64,000 nucleotides of DNA. It comes from Archangium minus (GTDB lineage: Bacteria; Myxococcota; Myxococcia; Myxococcales; Myxococcaceae). Positions 43,795-52,857 of the stretch are shown in pieces. The stretch lies in contig NZ_CP043494.1 in the NCBI RefSeq assembly GCF_044360475.1, positions 12,586,001 to 12,650,000 of the forward strand, given 5' to 3'. The notes beneath the pieces were generated by a model, which was given only the letters and a program-made list of their open reading frames with translations, did not search any database and was not told where the DNA came from. Each line of letters begins with the position of its first letter. Within the stretch, counting starts at the first letter, position 1. The translations under genes and the position numbers were made by a program.

Positions 43795-44406
43795 TCAGCT
43801 CAGCTCGATTCGCTCGCCGCCCTTCTTTCTCACCCACACCTTGGGCTTCGGCGGCACCACCGGCTCCGGCTTCGGAGGTGCTGCCTCCTGCAGGGCCTTC
43901 GAGGCCGCACGGCCCCTCGGCAACACCACCTCCGGCACCGACTGCGGCTTCGCGTCGTCTACCCAGGCCGTCGGCCGACGATCCGTCTTCACCAACAACC
44001 GCAGCTTCTGGTAATGCGCCGAACAGTAGCCCTTCGAGCGCGCCGGCCTCTTGCACCCAATGACGGCACACCGGCGCTCATCCTCGGACACCACTGAGGG
44101 AGGACGTCCCGGACGGCCTCTCGGCGCCGGCAACAGCTCCTCGAACGTCGCCTGCCTGCCTCGGGGCGCCGGCACGGGCGCAGCACTCCTGCCGCCCCGC
44201 CCCGCCACCGGTACGTTCAGCCCCGGCAACGCCAGCTGCAGCGACTGCATCCGCGTGGCCAGCGGCGCCAGGCGCTGAACGATGTCCACCAGCTCTTCGA
44301 TGATGTCCAGCCGCTCATCCATGCGCGTGATGGCCTTGTGCATCGGCCCCAACCGGCCTCGGAGCTCTGCCTGGACCATCTCCCGCAACGGTTTCTCGAT
44401 CGACAT
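43795..44406 (-). CDS. Hypothetical protein with a small Cys/His motif
   Basis: 203 residues from the ATG at 44406. N-terminal helices (MSIEKPLREMVQAELRGRLG and DERLDIIEELVDIVQRLAPL) look coiled-coil. A motif CAVIGCKRPARSKGYCSAHYQKLRLL at about 113 has the CxxxxC...CxxH spacing of a small zinc site. A proline/lysine-rich, probably disordered tail follows. DNA binding is plausible but not shown. Confidence 0.6.
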   Translation of the reverse strand: MSIEKPLREMVQAELRGRLGPMHKAITRMDERLDIIEELVDIVQRLAPLATRMQSLQLALPGLNVPVAGRGGRSAAPVPAPRGRQATFEELLPAPRGRPGRPPSVVSEDERRCAVIGCKRPARSKGYCSAHYQKLRLLVKTDRRPTAWVDDAKPQSVPEVVLPRGRAASKALQEAAPPKPEPVVPPKPKVWVRKKGGERIELS

Positions 44407-44584
44407 GCGCGCACCATATGCCACCCAGTGGCCCCTCCCGCCAGTCCCACTGCAACCCGCATTGTCGACCCGCCCACGCCCCCACCCCTCCGTCCACCTC
44501 CTCGCACCCCATGCGGAATGCTGCGGCGCTCCCGCCCGGCTTGGGGCATGGTGCACGGTCAGAGGGCACAAGGACTCCTAGAAC

Positions 44585-46639
44585 ATGATCCACGATCCCA
44601 CTGATTGGCTTTGCATCAACACCATCCGCACCCTGGCCATGGATGCGGTGGAACAGGCCCACTCGGGCCACCCCGGCGCGCCCATGGCTCTGGCGCCGGT
44701 GGCCTACCAGCTCTGGCAGCAGGAGCTGCGCTACGACCCCACACTCCCCATCTGGCCCAACCGTGACCGGTTCGTGCTCTCCAACGGGCACGCCTCCATG
44801 CTGATTTACTCGCTGCTCCACCTGACCGGCGTGCGCCGCGTCACCTCGGAGTACAGCGTCGAGGACCAGCTGGCCGTGTCCCTGGAGGACATCAAGAAGT
44901 TCCGCCAGTTGGACAGCTCCACCCCCGGCCACCCCGAGTACCGGTGGACGAGCGGCGTGGAGACCACCACCGGCCCCCTGGGCCAGGGCGTCTCCAACTC
45001 CGTGGGCATGGCCATGGCCAGCCGCTGGCTCGCTGGCTACTTCAACCGCCCCGGCTTCGAGCTGTTCGACTACGACGTCTGGGCCATCTGCGGTGACGGA
45101 GACCTGATGGAGGGCGTGGCCAGCGAGGCCGCCTCCATCGCCGGCCACCTCAAGCTGCCCAACCTGTGCTGGGTCTACGACAGCAACCACATCAGCATCG
45201 ACGGCAGCACGAGCCTGGCCTTCACCGAGGACGTGGGCAAGCGCTTCGAGGCCTACGGCTGGCGCGTGCTGCACGTGGCCGACGCCAACGACCTGGATGC
45301 GCTCTCCCAGGCCTTCCGCACCTTCAAGCAGGACCGGGGCCTGCCCACCCTCATCATCGTGCACAGCGAGATTGGCTGGGGCGCCCCCAAGAAGCAGGGC
45401 ACCGCGAGCGCCCATGGCGAGCCCCTGGGTGAGGAGGAAATCAAGGGCGCCAAGCGCAAGTACGGCTGGCCCGAGGACGCGAAGTTCCTCGTGCCCGACG
45501 GCGTGCGCGAGCGCTTCACCGAGCGGATGGGCGAGCGCGGCAAGAAGCTGCGCACCGAGTGGGAGGCGAAGTTCTCCGAGTACAAGAAGCAGTACCCGGA
45601 GCTGGCGGACCAGCTGCAGCGGATGCAGCGGCGCGAGCTGCCGGAGGGCTGGGACAAGGAGCTGCCCACCTTCCCGGCGGACGCCAAGGGCGCGGCCACC
45701 CGCGAGACGAGCGGCAAGGTGCTCACCGCGCTGGCCAAGAACTACCCGTGGCTGGTGGGCGGCTCGGCGGACCTGAACCCGTCCACGAAGACGTACCTGA
45801 GCTTCTCCGGCGCGATGAAGCCGGGGGACCACTCGGGGCGCAACATCCACTTCGGTGTGCGCGAGCACGCGATGGGCTCCATCGTCAACGGCCTGGCGCT
45901 GAGCAAGGTGCGCCCCTACAGCGCCACCTTCCTCATCTTCAGCGACTACGAGAGGCCCGCCATCCGCCTGTCGGCCATCATGGAGCTGCCGGCCATCCAC
46001 ATCTTCACCCACGACTCCATCGGTCTGGGCGAGGACGGCCCCACGCACCAGCCGGTGGAGCACCTGGCCAGCCTGCGCGCCATTCCGGGCGTCATCGTCA
46101 TCCGCCCGGCGGACGCCAACGAGGTGACGGAGGCCTGGCGCGTCATCGCCCCGCTGCGGCACGATCCGGTGGTGCTGGTGCTGACGCGGCAGGCGGTGCC
46201 CACGCTGGACCGGACGAAGTACGCGCCGGCCTCGGGCCTGGCCAAGGGCGCCTACGTGCTGGCGGACAGCGAGGGCACGCCGGACGTCATCCTCATCGGC
46301 ACGGGCAGCGAGGTGAATCTGTGCCTGCAGGCGTACGACCAGCTCAAGAGCGAGGGCGTGAAGGCGCGCGTGGTGAGCATGCCCTCGTGGGAGCTGTTCG
46401 AGCGGCAGGACGAGGCGTACCGGGAGCAGGTGCTGCCCTCGTCGGTGAGGGCGCGCGTGGCGGTGGAGAAGGGCGCGACGTTCGGCTGGGAGCGCTGGGT
46501 GGGGCTGCGCGGGGCCGTGATTGGCATGCGCAGCTTCGGCGCGTCGGCCCCGCTGAAGGCGCTGCTGCAGAAGTTCGGCTTCACGGTGGAGAACGTGGTG
46601 AAGGTGGCCCGTGAAGTGATGGAGCAGGCCAAGAAGTAG
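44585..46639 (+). CDS. tkt: Transketolase
   Basis: 684 residues, normal length. Moves two-carbon units between sugar phosphates in the pentose phosphate pathway, using thiamine diphosphate. Seen: HSGHPGAPMALAPVAYQLW, GPLGQGVSNSVGMAMA, the ThDP/metal motif GDGDLMEGVASEAASIAG, the central domain RETSGKVLTALAKNYPWLVG, FGVREHAMGSIVNGLAL with the catalytic glutamate, and the C-terminal LIGTGSEVNLCLQA. Stands alone, with a long hairpin after its stop. Confidence 0.96.
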   Translation: MIHDPTDWLCINTIRTLAMDAVEQAHSGHPGAPMALAPVAYQLWQQELRYDPTLPIWPNRDRFVLSNGHASMLIYSLLHLTGVRRVTSEYSVEDQLAVSLEDIKKFRQLDSSTPGHPEYRWTSGVETTTGPLGQGVSNSVGMAMASRWLAGYFNRPGFELFDYDVWAICGDGDLMEGVASEAASIAGHLKLPNLCWVYDSNHISIDGSTSLAFTEDVGKRFEAYGWRVLHVADANDLDALSQAFRTFKQDRGLPTLIIVHSEIGWGAPKKQGTASAHGEPLGEEEIKGAKRKYGWPEDAKFLVPDGVRERFTERMGERGKKLRTEWEAKFSEYKKQYPELADQLQRMQRRELPEGWDKELPTFPADAKGAATRETSGKVLTALAKNYPWLVGGSADLNPSTKTYLSFSGAMKPGDHSGRNIHFGVREHAMGSIVNGLALSKVRPYSATFLIFSDYERPAIRLSAIMELPAIHIFTHDSIGLGEDGPTHQPVEHLASLRAIPGVIVIRPADANEVTEAWRVIAPLRHDPVVLVLTRQAVPTLDRTKYAPASGLAKGAYVLADSEGTPDVILIGTGSEVNLCLQAYDQLKSEGVKARVVSMPSWELFERQDEAYREQVLPSSVRARVAVEKGATFGWERWVGLRGAVIGMRSFGASAPLKALLQKFGFTVENVVKVAREVMEQAKK

Positions 46640-46649
46640 GCTGGGGTGA

Positions 46650-46691
46650 GGGTCTTCCCGCTCCCGTTCATGGGGTGGAGCGGGAAGACCC
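46650..46691. terminator. Bidirectional hairpin between tkt and the ECF sigma gene
   Basis: A 15-bp perfect stem GGGTCTTCCCGCTCC with a 12-nt loop between two convergent genes. No T run follows on either strand, so it may pause or stop transcription with Rho or block readthrough from both sides. Confidence 0.6.
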
Positions 46692-46708
46692 GCCCTGGAG
46701 GAAAGAAC

Positions 46709-47659
46709 CTAGGAGGCGAGCTCCGAGGGAAGGCCGAAGCGCGGGAACAACACCTCGGTATCGAGGAACGAGTTCATCGCGGCAATGCGGTCGCCCGAAA
46801 TCTCGAGGATGATCAGCGCCCACGGCTTGTGAGGGCCCCCCGCTTCACCCGGGCGGTACTGCCCGAACGCGGGCGAGCCACAGGCCGAGGTCGGCACGAG
46901 CCGGGAGCCCCTGCAACCGGAGCCCCGCCCCAGCATCCAGGCGCGAATGGACTCGTGACCCCGAAGCCACAGCGCGTAGGGAGGCATCGAGAGGGTCGCA
47001 TCCTGGTGGAGCAACTGGGTGAACGCGTCCATGTCGTAGCGCTCGAAGGCGGAGACATACCGGTCAAGCAGCGAGGACTGCGCGTCGGACAATGGCGCGC
47101 GGGCCTGGGAGAGATCGCGGGTGGCGAGCGTCGCCCGAGCACGCTGGAGGGCGCTGTTCACGGAGGCGACCGAGGTCTCAAGGCTTTCGGCGACCTCGGC
47201 GGCGGACCAGCCGAGGACCTCGGTCAGGAGCAGCACCGCGCGTTGCTTGGGGGGAAGGTGCTGGAGCGCGGCCACAAATGCGAGGCGGATGCTCTGGCGC
47301 AGAATCAGAAGCTCGGAGGGGTCCGCGTCCGAAGGCAGGGCCTGCGCGTCGGGAATAGGCTCAATCCAGCGGGAGCCGGGTAGCATGTCGAGCGGCCCAT
47401 CGACCGAGCCCACAGGACCGAGCTCCATCGGACGCACGCGACGCGAGCGCTCATCGAGCGAGTCGAGGCACACGCGAGTAGCGATGCGATACAGCCAGGT
47501 GCGAAGAGACGCACGCTCCTCGAAACGATCCAGGTTGCGCCAGGCGCGTACCAGTGTCTCCTGGACAGCATCGTCCGCTTCGGCGGCAGAGCCCAGCATG
47601 CGATAGCAGTGTCCGGTCAGCGCTGCGCGGTGCTCTTCGAGGTGGTAGGCAGTGGCCAT
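46709..47659 (-). CDS. ECF sigma factor with C-terminal SnoaL-like domain
   Basis: 316 residues from ATG 47659. Region 2 reads HRAALTGHCYRMLGSAAEAD and DDAVQETLVRAWRNLDRFEE; region 4 reads HLPPKQRAVLLLTEVLGWSA with AAEVAESLETSVASVNSALQ. A C-terminal NTF2-like domain of about 120 residues follows, as in the TIGR02960 group of ECF factors, where such tails regulate the factor without a separate anti-sigma protein. Target promoters are not evident. It is divergent from an NTF2-like/DoxX gene pair that it may control. Confidence 0.88.
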   Translation of the reverse strand: MATAYHLEEHRAALTGHCYRMLGSAAEADDAVQETLVRAWRNLDRFEERASLRTWLYRIATRVCLDSLDERSRRVRPMELGPVGSVDGPLDMLPGSRWIEPIPDAQALPSDADPSELLILRQSIRLAFVAALQHLPPKQRAVLLLTEVLGWSAAEVAESLETSVASVNSALQRARATLATRDLSQARAPLSDAQSSLLDRYVSAFERYDMDAFTQLLHQDATLSMPPYALWLRGHESIRAWMLGRGSGCRGSRLVPTSACGSPAFGQYRPGEAGGPHKPWALIILEISGDRIAAMNSFLDTEVLFPRFGLPSELAS

Positions 47660-47722
47660 CACACCGAAAATTATCAGCACTCCACCCCTGGCAAGGGGTC
47701 CAAAACGGGAGAGAGGAAGACC

Positions 47723-48109
47723 GTGTCGCAGCTCTCCGCCGACCAGGCGAAGGAGGAACTCCTGTCACTCATGCACGCGTGGACCGCGGCAGTAGGAGCC
47801 AAGGACCACGCCTGGTTCGAGCGCCATGCCGATGCGGATTGGCGCTACACCGATTATACCGGAGCGCAGCGCGGGAGACGTGAGTATCTAGAGCTCATCC
47901 AGCAGGTGAACCACTACACGGAGGAGTTCCGGAGATTCGATGTCCGGCTCGTCGCCGGCACCGTCGCGCTCATCACGGGCGTCTATGTCGCTCGGGTCGA
48001 CTTCCAAGACACCGGACGCATGGAGAAGACCCTGGCCTTCAGCGCCGTCTGGGAGCATCGAGGCGGCGTGTGGAAGGCACTCCTGCATCACACCTCAGAA
48101 CCAAAGTAG
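47723..48109 (+). CDS. NTF2-like (DUF4440-type) protein
   Basis: 128 residues, GTG start with GAGAGGAAG upstream. Pattern ADQAKEELLSLMHAWTAAVG, DHAWFERHADADWRYTD, EFRRFDVRLVAGTVALITG and a final WKALLHHTSEPK fit the DUF4440/SnoaL fold, which binds small molecules. Lies 19 bp before a DoxX gene in the same direction and divergent from the ECF sigma gene. Confidence 0.78.
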   Translation: MSQLSADQAKEELLSLMHAWTAAVGAKDHAWFERHADADWRYTDYTGAQRGRREYLELIQQVNHYTEEFRRFDVRLVAGTVALITGVYVARVDFQDTGRMEKTLAFSAVWEHRGGVWKALLHHTSEPK

Positions 48110-48128
48110 TCCCCTCTTGGAGGATCTC

Positions 48129-48527
48129 ATGGGATTCCTGAAGCCCCACGCCGAACGCATCTACGCGCTGCTTCGCATTATGACTGGGTTCATGTTCATG
48201 CTGCACGGCATGCAGAAGCTCTTCGGTCTGTTCGGCGGTGTGCCCCCCGGAGCGCCGCCGTTCATCGTCTACGGCGCGGGCACAATTGAGTTCGTGGGCG
48301 GCGTGCTCGTCCTGCTCGGGCTGTTCGCCGGCCCTGCGGCCTTCATCTCGAGCGGCACCATGGCGGTTGCCTACTTCATGGGGCACGTGGCTCCCAACGG
48401 CAACATCCTCCCGATCGTGAACCAGGGCGAGCTCGCCGCGCTCTACTGCTTCGTGTTCCTCTACATCGCCGCGCACGGCTCGGGCATCTGGAGCGTCGAC
48501 GCCGCGCGCCGAGGCACGAAGAGCTAA
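48129..48527 (+). CDS. DoxX-family membrane protein
   Basis: 132 residues with four transmembrane helices. MGFLKPHAERIYALLRIMTG, GFMFMLHGMQKLFGLFG and AGTIEFVGGVLVLLGLFAGP are the usual DoxX signature, then FMGHVAPNGNILPIVNQGEL. DoxX proteins are linked to quinone-dependent oxidation or redox stress, but the reaction here is not known. Start ATG follows AGGATCTC closely after the NTF2-like gene. Confidence 0.88.
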   Translation: MGFLKPHAERIYALLRIMTGFMFMLHGMQKLFGLFGGVPPGAPPFIVYGAGTIEFVGGVLVLLGLFAGPAAFISSGTMAVAYFMGHVAPNGNILPIVNQGELAALYCFVFLYIAAHGSGIWSVDAARRGTKS

Positions 48528-48642
48528 GCTTCGAAGCCTGCGAGGAGGCGAGCGCCGCCTCGCAGTGTGATCCTTGGCAACACTCAAGAGGGTCTCCACT
48601 CTAGGGATGGCCCGTCGACTCGGACGCGACCTGGAGCCCTCC

Positions 48643-51081
48643 ATGACCGTGCCGGAGTTCATCGTCGCTCAACACGGGGTCATCATCGAGCGGTGGCTTC
48701 ACGGGACGGCGGCGCTCGTCGCGCCGCGCAGGTACACACGCGAGGAGCTCATCGACAGCCTGCCCCGCTTCCTGGAAGAGCTCACCGGTGCGCTCCTGCA
48801 GCTGGACGGTTCGCCTGGCAGCTCCCAGCTGCCGGGCCACAGCGTGGTGGCCCAGGCGCACGGCCGGCAGCGGCTGCGCCTGGGGGTGGACGTGGGGGTC
48901 ATCGTCCGGGAGTACGCGCTGCTGCGCGAGGTCATCGTCACGCTCCTCGCCCAGGCCGGAATGGACCTGGCCGAGCCGCACGCGCGCCTGCTCGCCCGCT
49001 GCATCGACACCGGCGCCGCTGAGGCTGTCTCGCAGTACGTGCGGGACGAGGAGAGGCAGAAGCGCCGCGCGCGCGCCGAGTCCCAGGCCCACGAGGACAG
49101 CGCCACACGCGAGGACGAGGAGCAAGTGCGGCTGCTGCTCGACAGCGTGCTCGACTACGCCCTCTTCCTCCTCTCGGTGGACGGGAGCGTCTCCAGCTGG
49201 AACCCGGGCGCCGAGCGGCTCATGGGCTACGCCGAGGAGGAAATCCTCGGCCAACCCCTCGCCCGCTTCTTTCCCCGCGAGGAGGTGGCGCGCGGTACCG
49301 CCGAGCACCTGCTGCGCGACACCACGCGCGAGGGGCGGGCCGAGCACGAGGGGTGCCTCGTACGCAAGGAGGGGGGCACGTTCTGGGCCAGCCTCACCCT
49401 GCGCGAGGTGGTGGGTGCGGCCGGGCAGCCGCGGGGCTTCTCCGCGGTGGCGCGCGACCTCAGCGAGCGGCGGCGGGCGGACCTGGCGCTGCGTGAAAGC
49501 GAGGAGCGCTTCCGGATGATGGTCGACTCGGTGCAGGACTATGCCCTCTTCGTGGTCACCACTGAGGGCATCGTCTCCGGCTGGAATCCGGGCGCCGAGC
49601 GGCTCAAGGGCTACACGGCGGAGGAGGCGGTCGGCCTGCACATCAACCAGTTCTTCCCGCGCGAGGTCGTGGAGCGGGGAGAGGCCAGGCGAATCCTCGC
49701 CCACGCCCACGAGAAGAATGGCGCGGAGTACGAGGGGTGGCTCGTGCGCAAGGATCGGAGCTCCTTCTGGGGCTCGTTGATCCTCGACCCCATCCGCGAC
49801 GAGACCGGGCAGCTGAAGGGCTTCACCAACATCGCGCGCGACCTCACCGAGCGCAAGCGTACGGAACAGGCGCAGATGCTGCTCGCCGAGGCGGGCGATG
49901 CGCTGGCGGGCTCGCTCGACGTGGAGACCATCGCCCAGCAGATGGTCCAACTGGCGACGCCGGAGCTCGCCGACTGGTGCATGGTGAGCCTCGCTGAAGG
50001 GCCGCACCTGCGCCCGGTGGCCGTGGCGCACGCGGACGAGGCCCGGCAGCCGCTGCTCCAGAGCGTGGTGCAGCCGCTGCCGACCGAGCCCTCCAGGCCC
50101 CACGGGCCCGTCCATGTCGTGCATACCGGGCAGGTCGAGCTCATTCCGGATGCGGCCGAGGCCCCCTGGTTCGCCGAGGCGCTCGGGATACAGCCCGCGG
50201 GGGCACTCACGAAACTGGGCACGCACTCGGCCGAGTGTGTGCCCCTCAAAGCCCGGGGCGAGACCTTCGGCGCCATGACCTTCGTGCAGGAGAGCCCGCC
50301 TCCGCGCAGACAGGGCCCCATCGACAGAGGGCTCATCGAGTCGATCGCCCACCGCGCCGCGCTCATGCTGGACAACGCGCGGCTCTACGCGGAGGCCATG
50401 CGGCGCGCCAACTTCGAGCGGCACCTGGTGGGCATCGTCAGCCATGATCTGAGCACCCCCATCAGCGCGATGGGCCTGGGCGTCGAACTGCTGCTCTCCG
50501 ACCGAGAGCTGACGCCGCGCCAACGCACCGCGCTCGAGCGCATGAACCAGGCCACCCAGCGCGCCCGCCGGCTCATCCGAGACCTGCTCGACTTCACCCA
50601 GGCCCGTGTGGGAGGAGGGCTCCCGGTGAACCCCCAACCCCTGGAACTGCACGGGCTGGCACGCACGGTGCTCGAGGAGATTTCCTCCGCAAACCCGGCC
50701 CGGCAGGTGCAGCTCACGTCCTCGGGCGACACCCGGGGGAACTGGGACCCGGACCGCCTCGCCCAGGTCATCACCAACCTGGTGAACAACGCGCTCAGCT
50801 ACAGCCCGCCGGACACCGCCGTGCACCTCGAGGTGCAGGGGGAAGGCGAGGCCGTGCACCTGCGGGTCCACAACGAAGGAGACCCCATCCCGCCGGGACT
50901 GCTGCCGCGGCTGTTCGAGCCGCTCGAGCGAGGGGCTCGGCCCGGCACCAGCGGCCGTAGCATCGGGCTGGGGCTCTTCATCGTGGACCACATCGTGCGG
51001 GCGCACGGCGGCGCGGTGGAGGTGCGTTCGGAGCCGCGCGAGGGCACCACCTTCACGGTGCGTCTGCCACGCGAGCGCTGA
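48643..51081 (+). CDS. Cytoplasmic PAS-PAS-GAF sensor histidine kinase
   Basis: 812 residues from this ATG, which has GGAG at a good distance; a TTG at 48574 or ATG at 48607 would add up to 23 residues. An N-terminal RsbRD-like helical domain (EFIVAQHGVIIERWLHGTAA) is followed by two PAS domains with C-terminal PAC segments (each has S.WNPGAERL.GY..EE...L, then a DLSERRRA or DLTERKRT end). A GAF domain follows. HisKA has His in VSHDLSTPISAMGLG and HATPase has N in ITNLVNNALSYS. No transmembrane segment, so it senses inside the cell. Its partner regulator is not in the window. Its 3' end overlaps the convergent GNAT gene by 29 bp. Confidence 0.88.
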   Translation: MTVPEFIVAQHGVIIERWLHGTAALVAPRRYTREELIDSLPRFLEELTGALLQLDGSPGSSQLPGHSVVAQAHGRQRLRLGVDVGVIVREYALLREVIVTLLAQAGMDLAEPHARLLARCIDTGAAEAVSQYVRDEERQKRRARAESQAHEDSATREDEEQVRLLLDSVLDYALFLLSVDGSVSSWNPGAERLMGYAEEEILGQPLARFFPREEVARGTAEHLLRDTTREGRAEHEGCLVRKEGGTFWASLTLREVVGAAGQPRGFSAVARDLSERRRADLALRESEERFRMMVDSVQDYALFVVTTEGIVSGWNPGAERLKGYTAEEAVGLHINQFFPREVVERGEARRILAHAHEKNGAEYEGWLVRKDRSSFWGSLILDPIRDETGQLKGFTNIARDLTERKRTEQAQMLLAEAGDALAGSLDVETIAQQMVQLATPELADWCMVSLAEGPHLRPVAVAHADEARQPLLQSVVQPLPTEPSRPHGPVHVVHTGQVELIPDAAEAPWFAEALGIQPAGALTKLGTHSAECVPLKARGETFGAMTFVQESPPPRRQGPIDRGLIESIAHRAALMLDNARLYAEAMRRANFERHLVGIVSHDLSTPISAMGLGVELLLSDRELTPRQRTALERMNQATQRARRLIRDLLDFTQARVGGGLPVNPQPLELHGLARTVLEEISSANPARQVQLTSSGDTRGNWDPDRLAQVITNLVNNALSYSPPDTAVHLEVQGEGEAVHLRVHNEGDPIPPGLLPRLFEPLERGARPGTSGRSIGLGLFIVDHIVRAHGGAVEVRSEPREGTTFTVRLPRER

Positions 51082-51613
51082 GGCGCGCACGTGCTTCCCA
51101 CTGGGAGCGCAAGAGGCCCCACACCTGCTGGTCCTTGCGCTGTCCCTCGATGAGGTAGTGCTCACGCATGACCCCCTCCAGCGTGAAGCCGAGCTTCCTC
51201 GCCAATCCCTGTGACGCGAGGTTGTCCGCCGCGGTGGTGAGCCACACCCGGTGCAGGAACGGCCACTCGAAGAGGCGCTCCAGCACCTGCGTCACCGCCC
51301 GCGTGCCGATTCCCCGGCCGTGGTACGCGGTCGAGAGCATGTAGCCAATCTCCACGCGCCCGTGGAAGCGCGACAGCTCCCGGGCCGCCACCGTGCCGAT
51401 GATTCGCCCCTCGAGCTCCACCATCCAGCGGAAGCTCGTGGCCTTCGGGTCCGACAAGTCGCTCGTCGACTCCAGGATGCGCTTGAGCAACGACTCACGC
51501 GTCGCCGGCTCCAACGGCATCATGCGGCGCGAGACCGGCTCCTCGCGCATGGCCAGCCATACGTCCACGTGCTCGGGCAGGGCGGGAACCAGTCGAATGT
51601 CCGGTATCGTCAT
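51053..51613 (-). CDS. GNAT acetyltransferase (RimJ/RimL-like)
   Basis: 186 residues. Pattern IRLVPALPEHVDVWLAMREE at the start, VELEGRIIGTVAARELSRFH, the acetyl-CoA loop YHGRGIGTRAVTQVLERLFE (Q/RxxGxG/A) and VWLTTAADNLASQGLARKLG then GFTLEGVMREHYLIEGQRKD are the four GNAT motifs in order, with the RimJ-type ending. Acceptor substrate unknown; members acetylate ribosomal protein termini or small amines. Confidence 0.88.
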   Translation of the reverse strand: MTIPDIRLVPALPEHVDVWLAMREEPVSRRMMPLEPATRESLLKRILESTSDLSDPKATSFRWMVELEGRIIGTVAARELSRFHGRVEIGYMLSTAYHGRGIGTRAVTQVLERLFEWPFLHRVWLTTAADNLASQGLARKLGFTLEGVMREHYLIEGQRKDQQVWGLLRSQWEARARLSARVADAP

Positions 51614-51726
51614 GACGCGACACTGTCCCGCTCAGCAGCCTGCCGGGCAAGCGCCCGCTGCACGAAGCGGAGGTAGGCCTCAGCTTCCCGACCGCAAGCG
51701 AAACGCGAAAAGGGAGGGAACACCAC

Positions 51727-52158
51727 ATGACGAAGACGAAGCTTCTGCTGGCGGGTCTCCTCACGGGAGCGGTGGCGTTCGGGACCGCGTGCAAGACGGA
51801 TAAGGGCGCTGCGAACACCGGCACCGGCACCGGCACGGATACGACCACCATGACCCCGGATGCCGGCACCGGCGGCACGGGTCTGGACGACCCGAACAGC
51901 GTGCCGCAGGACACCCAGCCGCTGCCCCCGGAGGGCACGCGTGAGATGGAGCCCGGCGTTCACGAGGGCACGACGCCCACGACGCCCATGGAGCCCGGCA
52001 CCGGCGGCACCGGCCTCGAGCCAGAGCCCATGGACCGCACCAACAGCCTCGGCGGCGAGACGAGTGACGAGCCGCTCAACCCGGGCGCTCCGGCCAACCA
52101 GCCCTCGCCGGAAAGCGACATGACGGACACCGACGAGGACAACAAGTCCCTGCGCTAG
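51727..52158 (+). CDS. Low-complexity lipoprotein
   Basis: 143 residues. Signal MTKTKLLLAGLLTGAVAFGT with a lipobox ending TAC at 22. The mature part is rich in Thr, Gly, Pro and acidic residues and repeats GTGGTGL (residues 47 and 94) and P(E)P, with no predicted fold. Possibly an envelope spacer or surface protein. A hairpin follows its stop. Confidence 0.65.
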   Translation: MTKTKLLLAGLLTGAVAFGTACKTDKGAANTGTGTGTDTTTMTPDAGTGGTGLDDPNSVPQDTQPLPPEGTREMEPGVHEGTTPTTPMEPGTGGTGLEPEPMDRTNSLGGETSDEPLNPGAPANQPSPESDMTDTDEDNKSLR

Positions 52159-52201
52159 TCCGCGTCACCCCGGCCTCTCCGGAACGACACCCCAAGAAAG
52201 A

Positions 52202-52236
52202 CATCGGCCCACGGGCGTCTCGCTCGTGGGCCGATG
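52202..52236. terminator. Bidirectional hairpin between convergent genes
   Basis: 12-bp stem CATCGGCCCACG with its complement and an 11-nt loop, followed on the plus strand by CGTTTCCC. It separates the lipoprotein from the SRPBCC gene. Confidence 0.65.
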
Positions 52237-52257
52237 CGTTTCCCTCTCACGAAGGGC

Positions 52258-52857
52258 TCACGGCCCCGCGGGCGCCGCGACACCCCCATGCACCGGCTGC
52301 GCGGCCTCCAACTCCGCCGCTCGACGCTTCTCCACCAGGGTCTTCAGCCGCTTCAGGGCCTCCTGGAAGTAGATGTCCGCCAGGCTGTCCATCGTCCACA
52401 CGAAGTAGCCCCCGATGACCGGGCGCAACAGGCCCTCGTTCATCCAGGTCACCTTCGTCCCGCCGCCCTCCTGCGTCCACGTGAGCGTGGTGAGGTGCCC
52501 GTCGACCTTCTGGCCCGCCTCGTCCAGTTCCTCAATCCAGACACCCGAGCTCACGTCGCTCCGGGTGATGAGCATCTTCCCGTGCCTGAGCGTCGGGCCG
52601 TTCCACGACCACCACGCGCCCACGCCCGCGGTCTTCGGGCTGTATTCGTGCTTCGCCTCGGGGTCTATCTCGTCCCACACGGCCCACAACCGCCAGGCCT
52701 TGAAGTCATCCACGAACGGATGGATGTGCTCGGGCGGAGCGTTGATGACCACCGAGCGCTCCACGTGCCACTGCCTCGGCAGGAAGAGCCCCACCACGAC
52801 CAAGACGCCCACCAGCGCCACGAGCACGAGGCCCATGCGCATCAGAACACGCTTCAT
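52258..52857 (-). CDS. Membrane-anchored SRPBCC (START-like) protein
   Basis: 199 residues from ATG 52857, whose ATGA overlaps the stop of pxpC. One N-terminal transmembrane helix (MGLVLVALVGVLVVVGLFLP), then RSVVINAPPEHIHPFVDDFK, the entry strand and helix of SRPBCC/polyketide-cyclase folds, followed by HGKMLITRSDVSSGVWIEEL. Such domains bind hydrophobic ligands in a deep cavity. Its ligand is unknown. Being translationally coupled to the oxoprolinase genes may be coincidental or mean a shared stimulus. Confidence 0.8.
   Translation of the reverse strand: MKRVLMRMGLVLVALVGVLVVVGLFLPRQWHVERSVVINAPPEHIHPFVDDFKAWRLWAVWDEIDPEAKHEYSPKTAGVGAWWSWNGPTLRHGKMLITRSDVSSGVWIEELDEAGQKVDGHLTTLTWTQEGGGTKVTWMNEGLLRPVIGGYFVWTMDSLADIYFQEALKRLKTLVEKRRAAELEAAQPVHGGVAAPAGP

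Noticed and set aside
44315..46162. Open frame of 615 codons on the minus strand
   Set aside because: Antisense to transketolase, which has full family motifs.
48601..51165. Open frame of 854 codons on the minus strand
   Set aside because: Antisense to the PAS/GAF histidine kinase; a product of high-GC codon bias.
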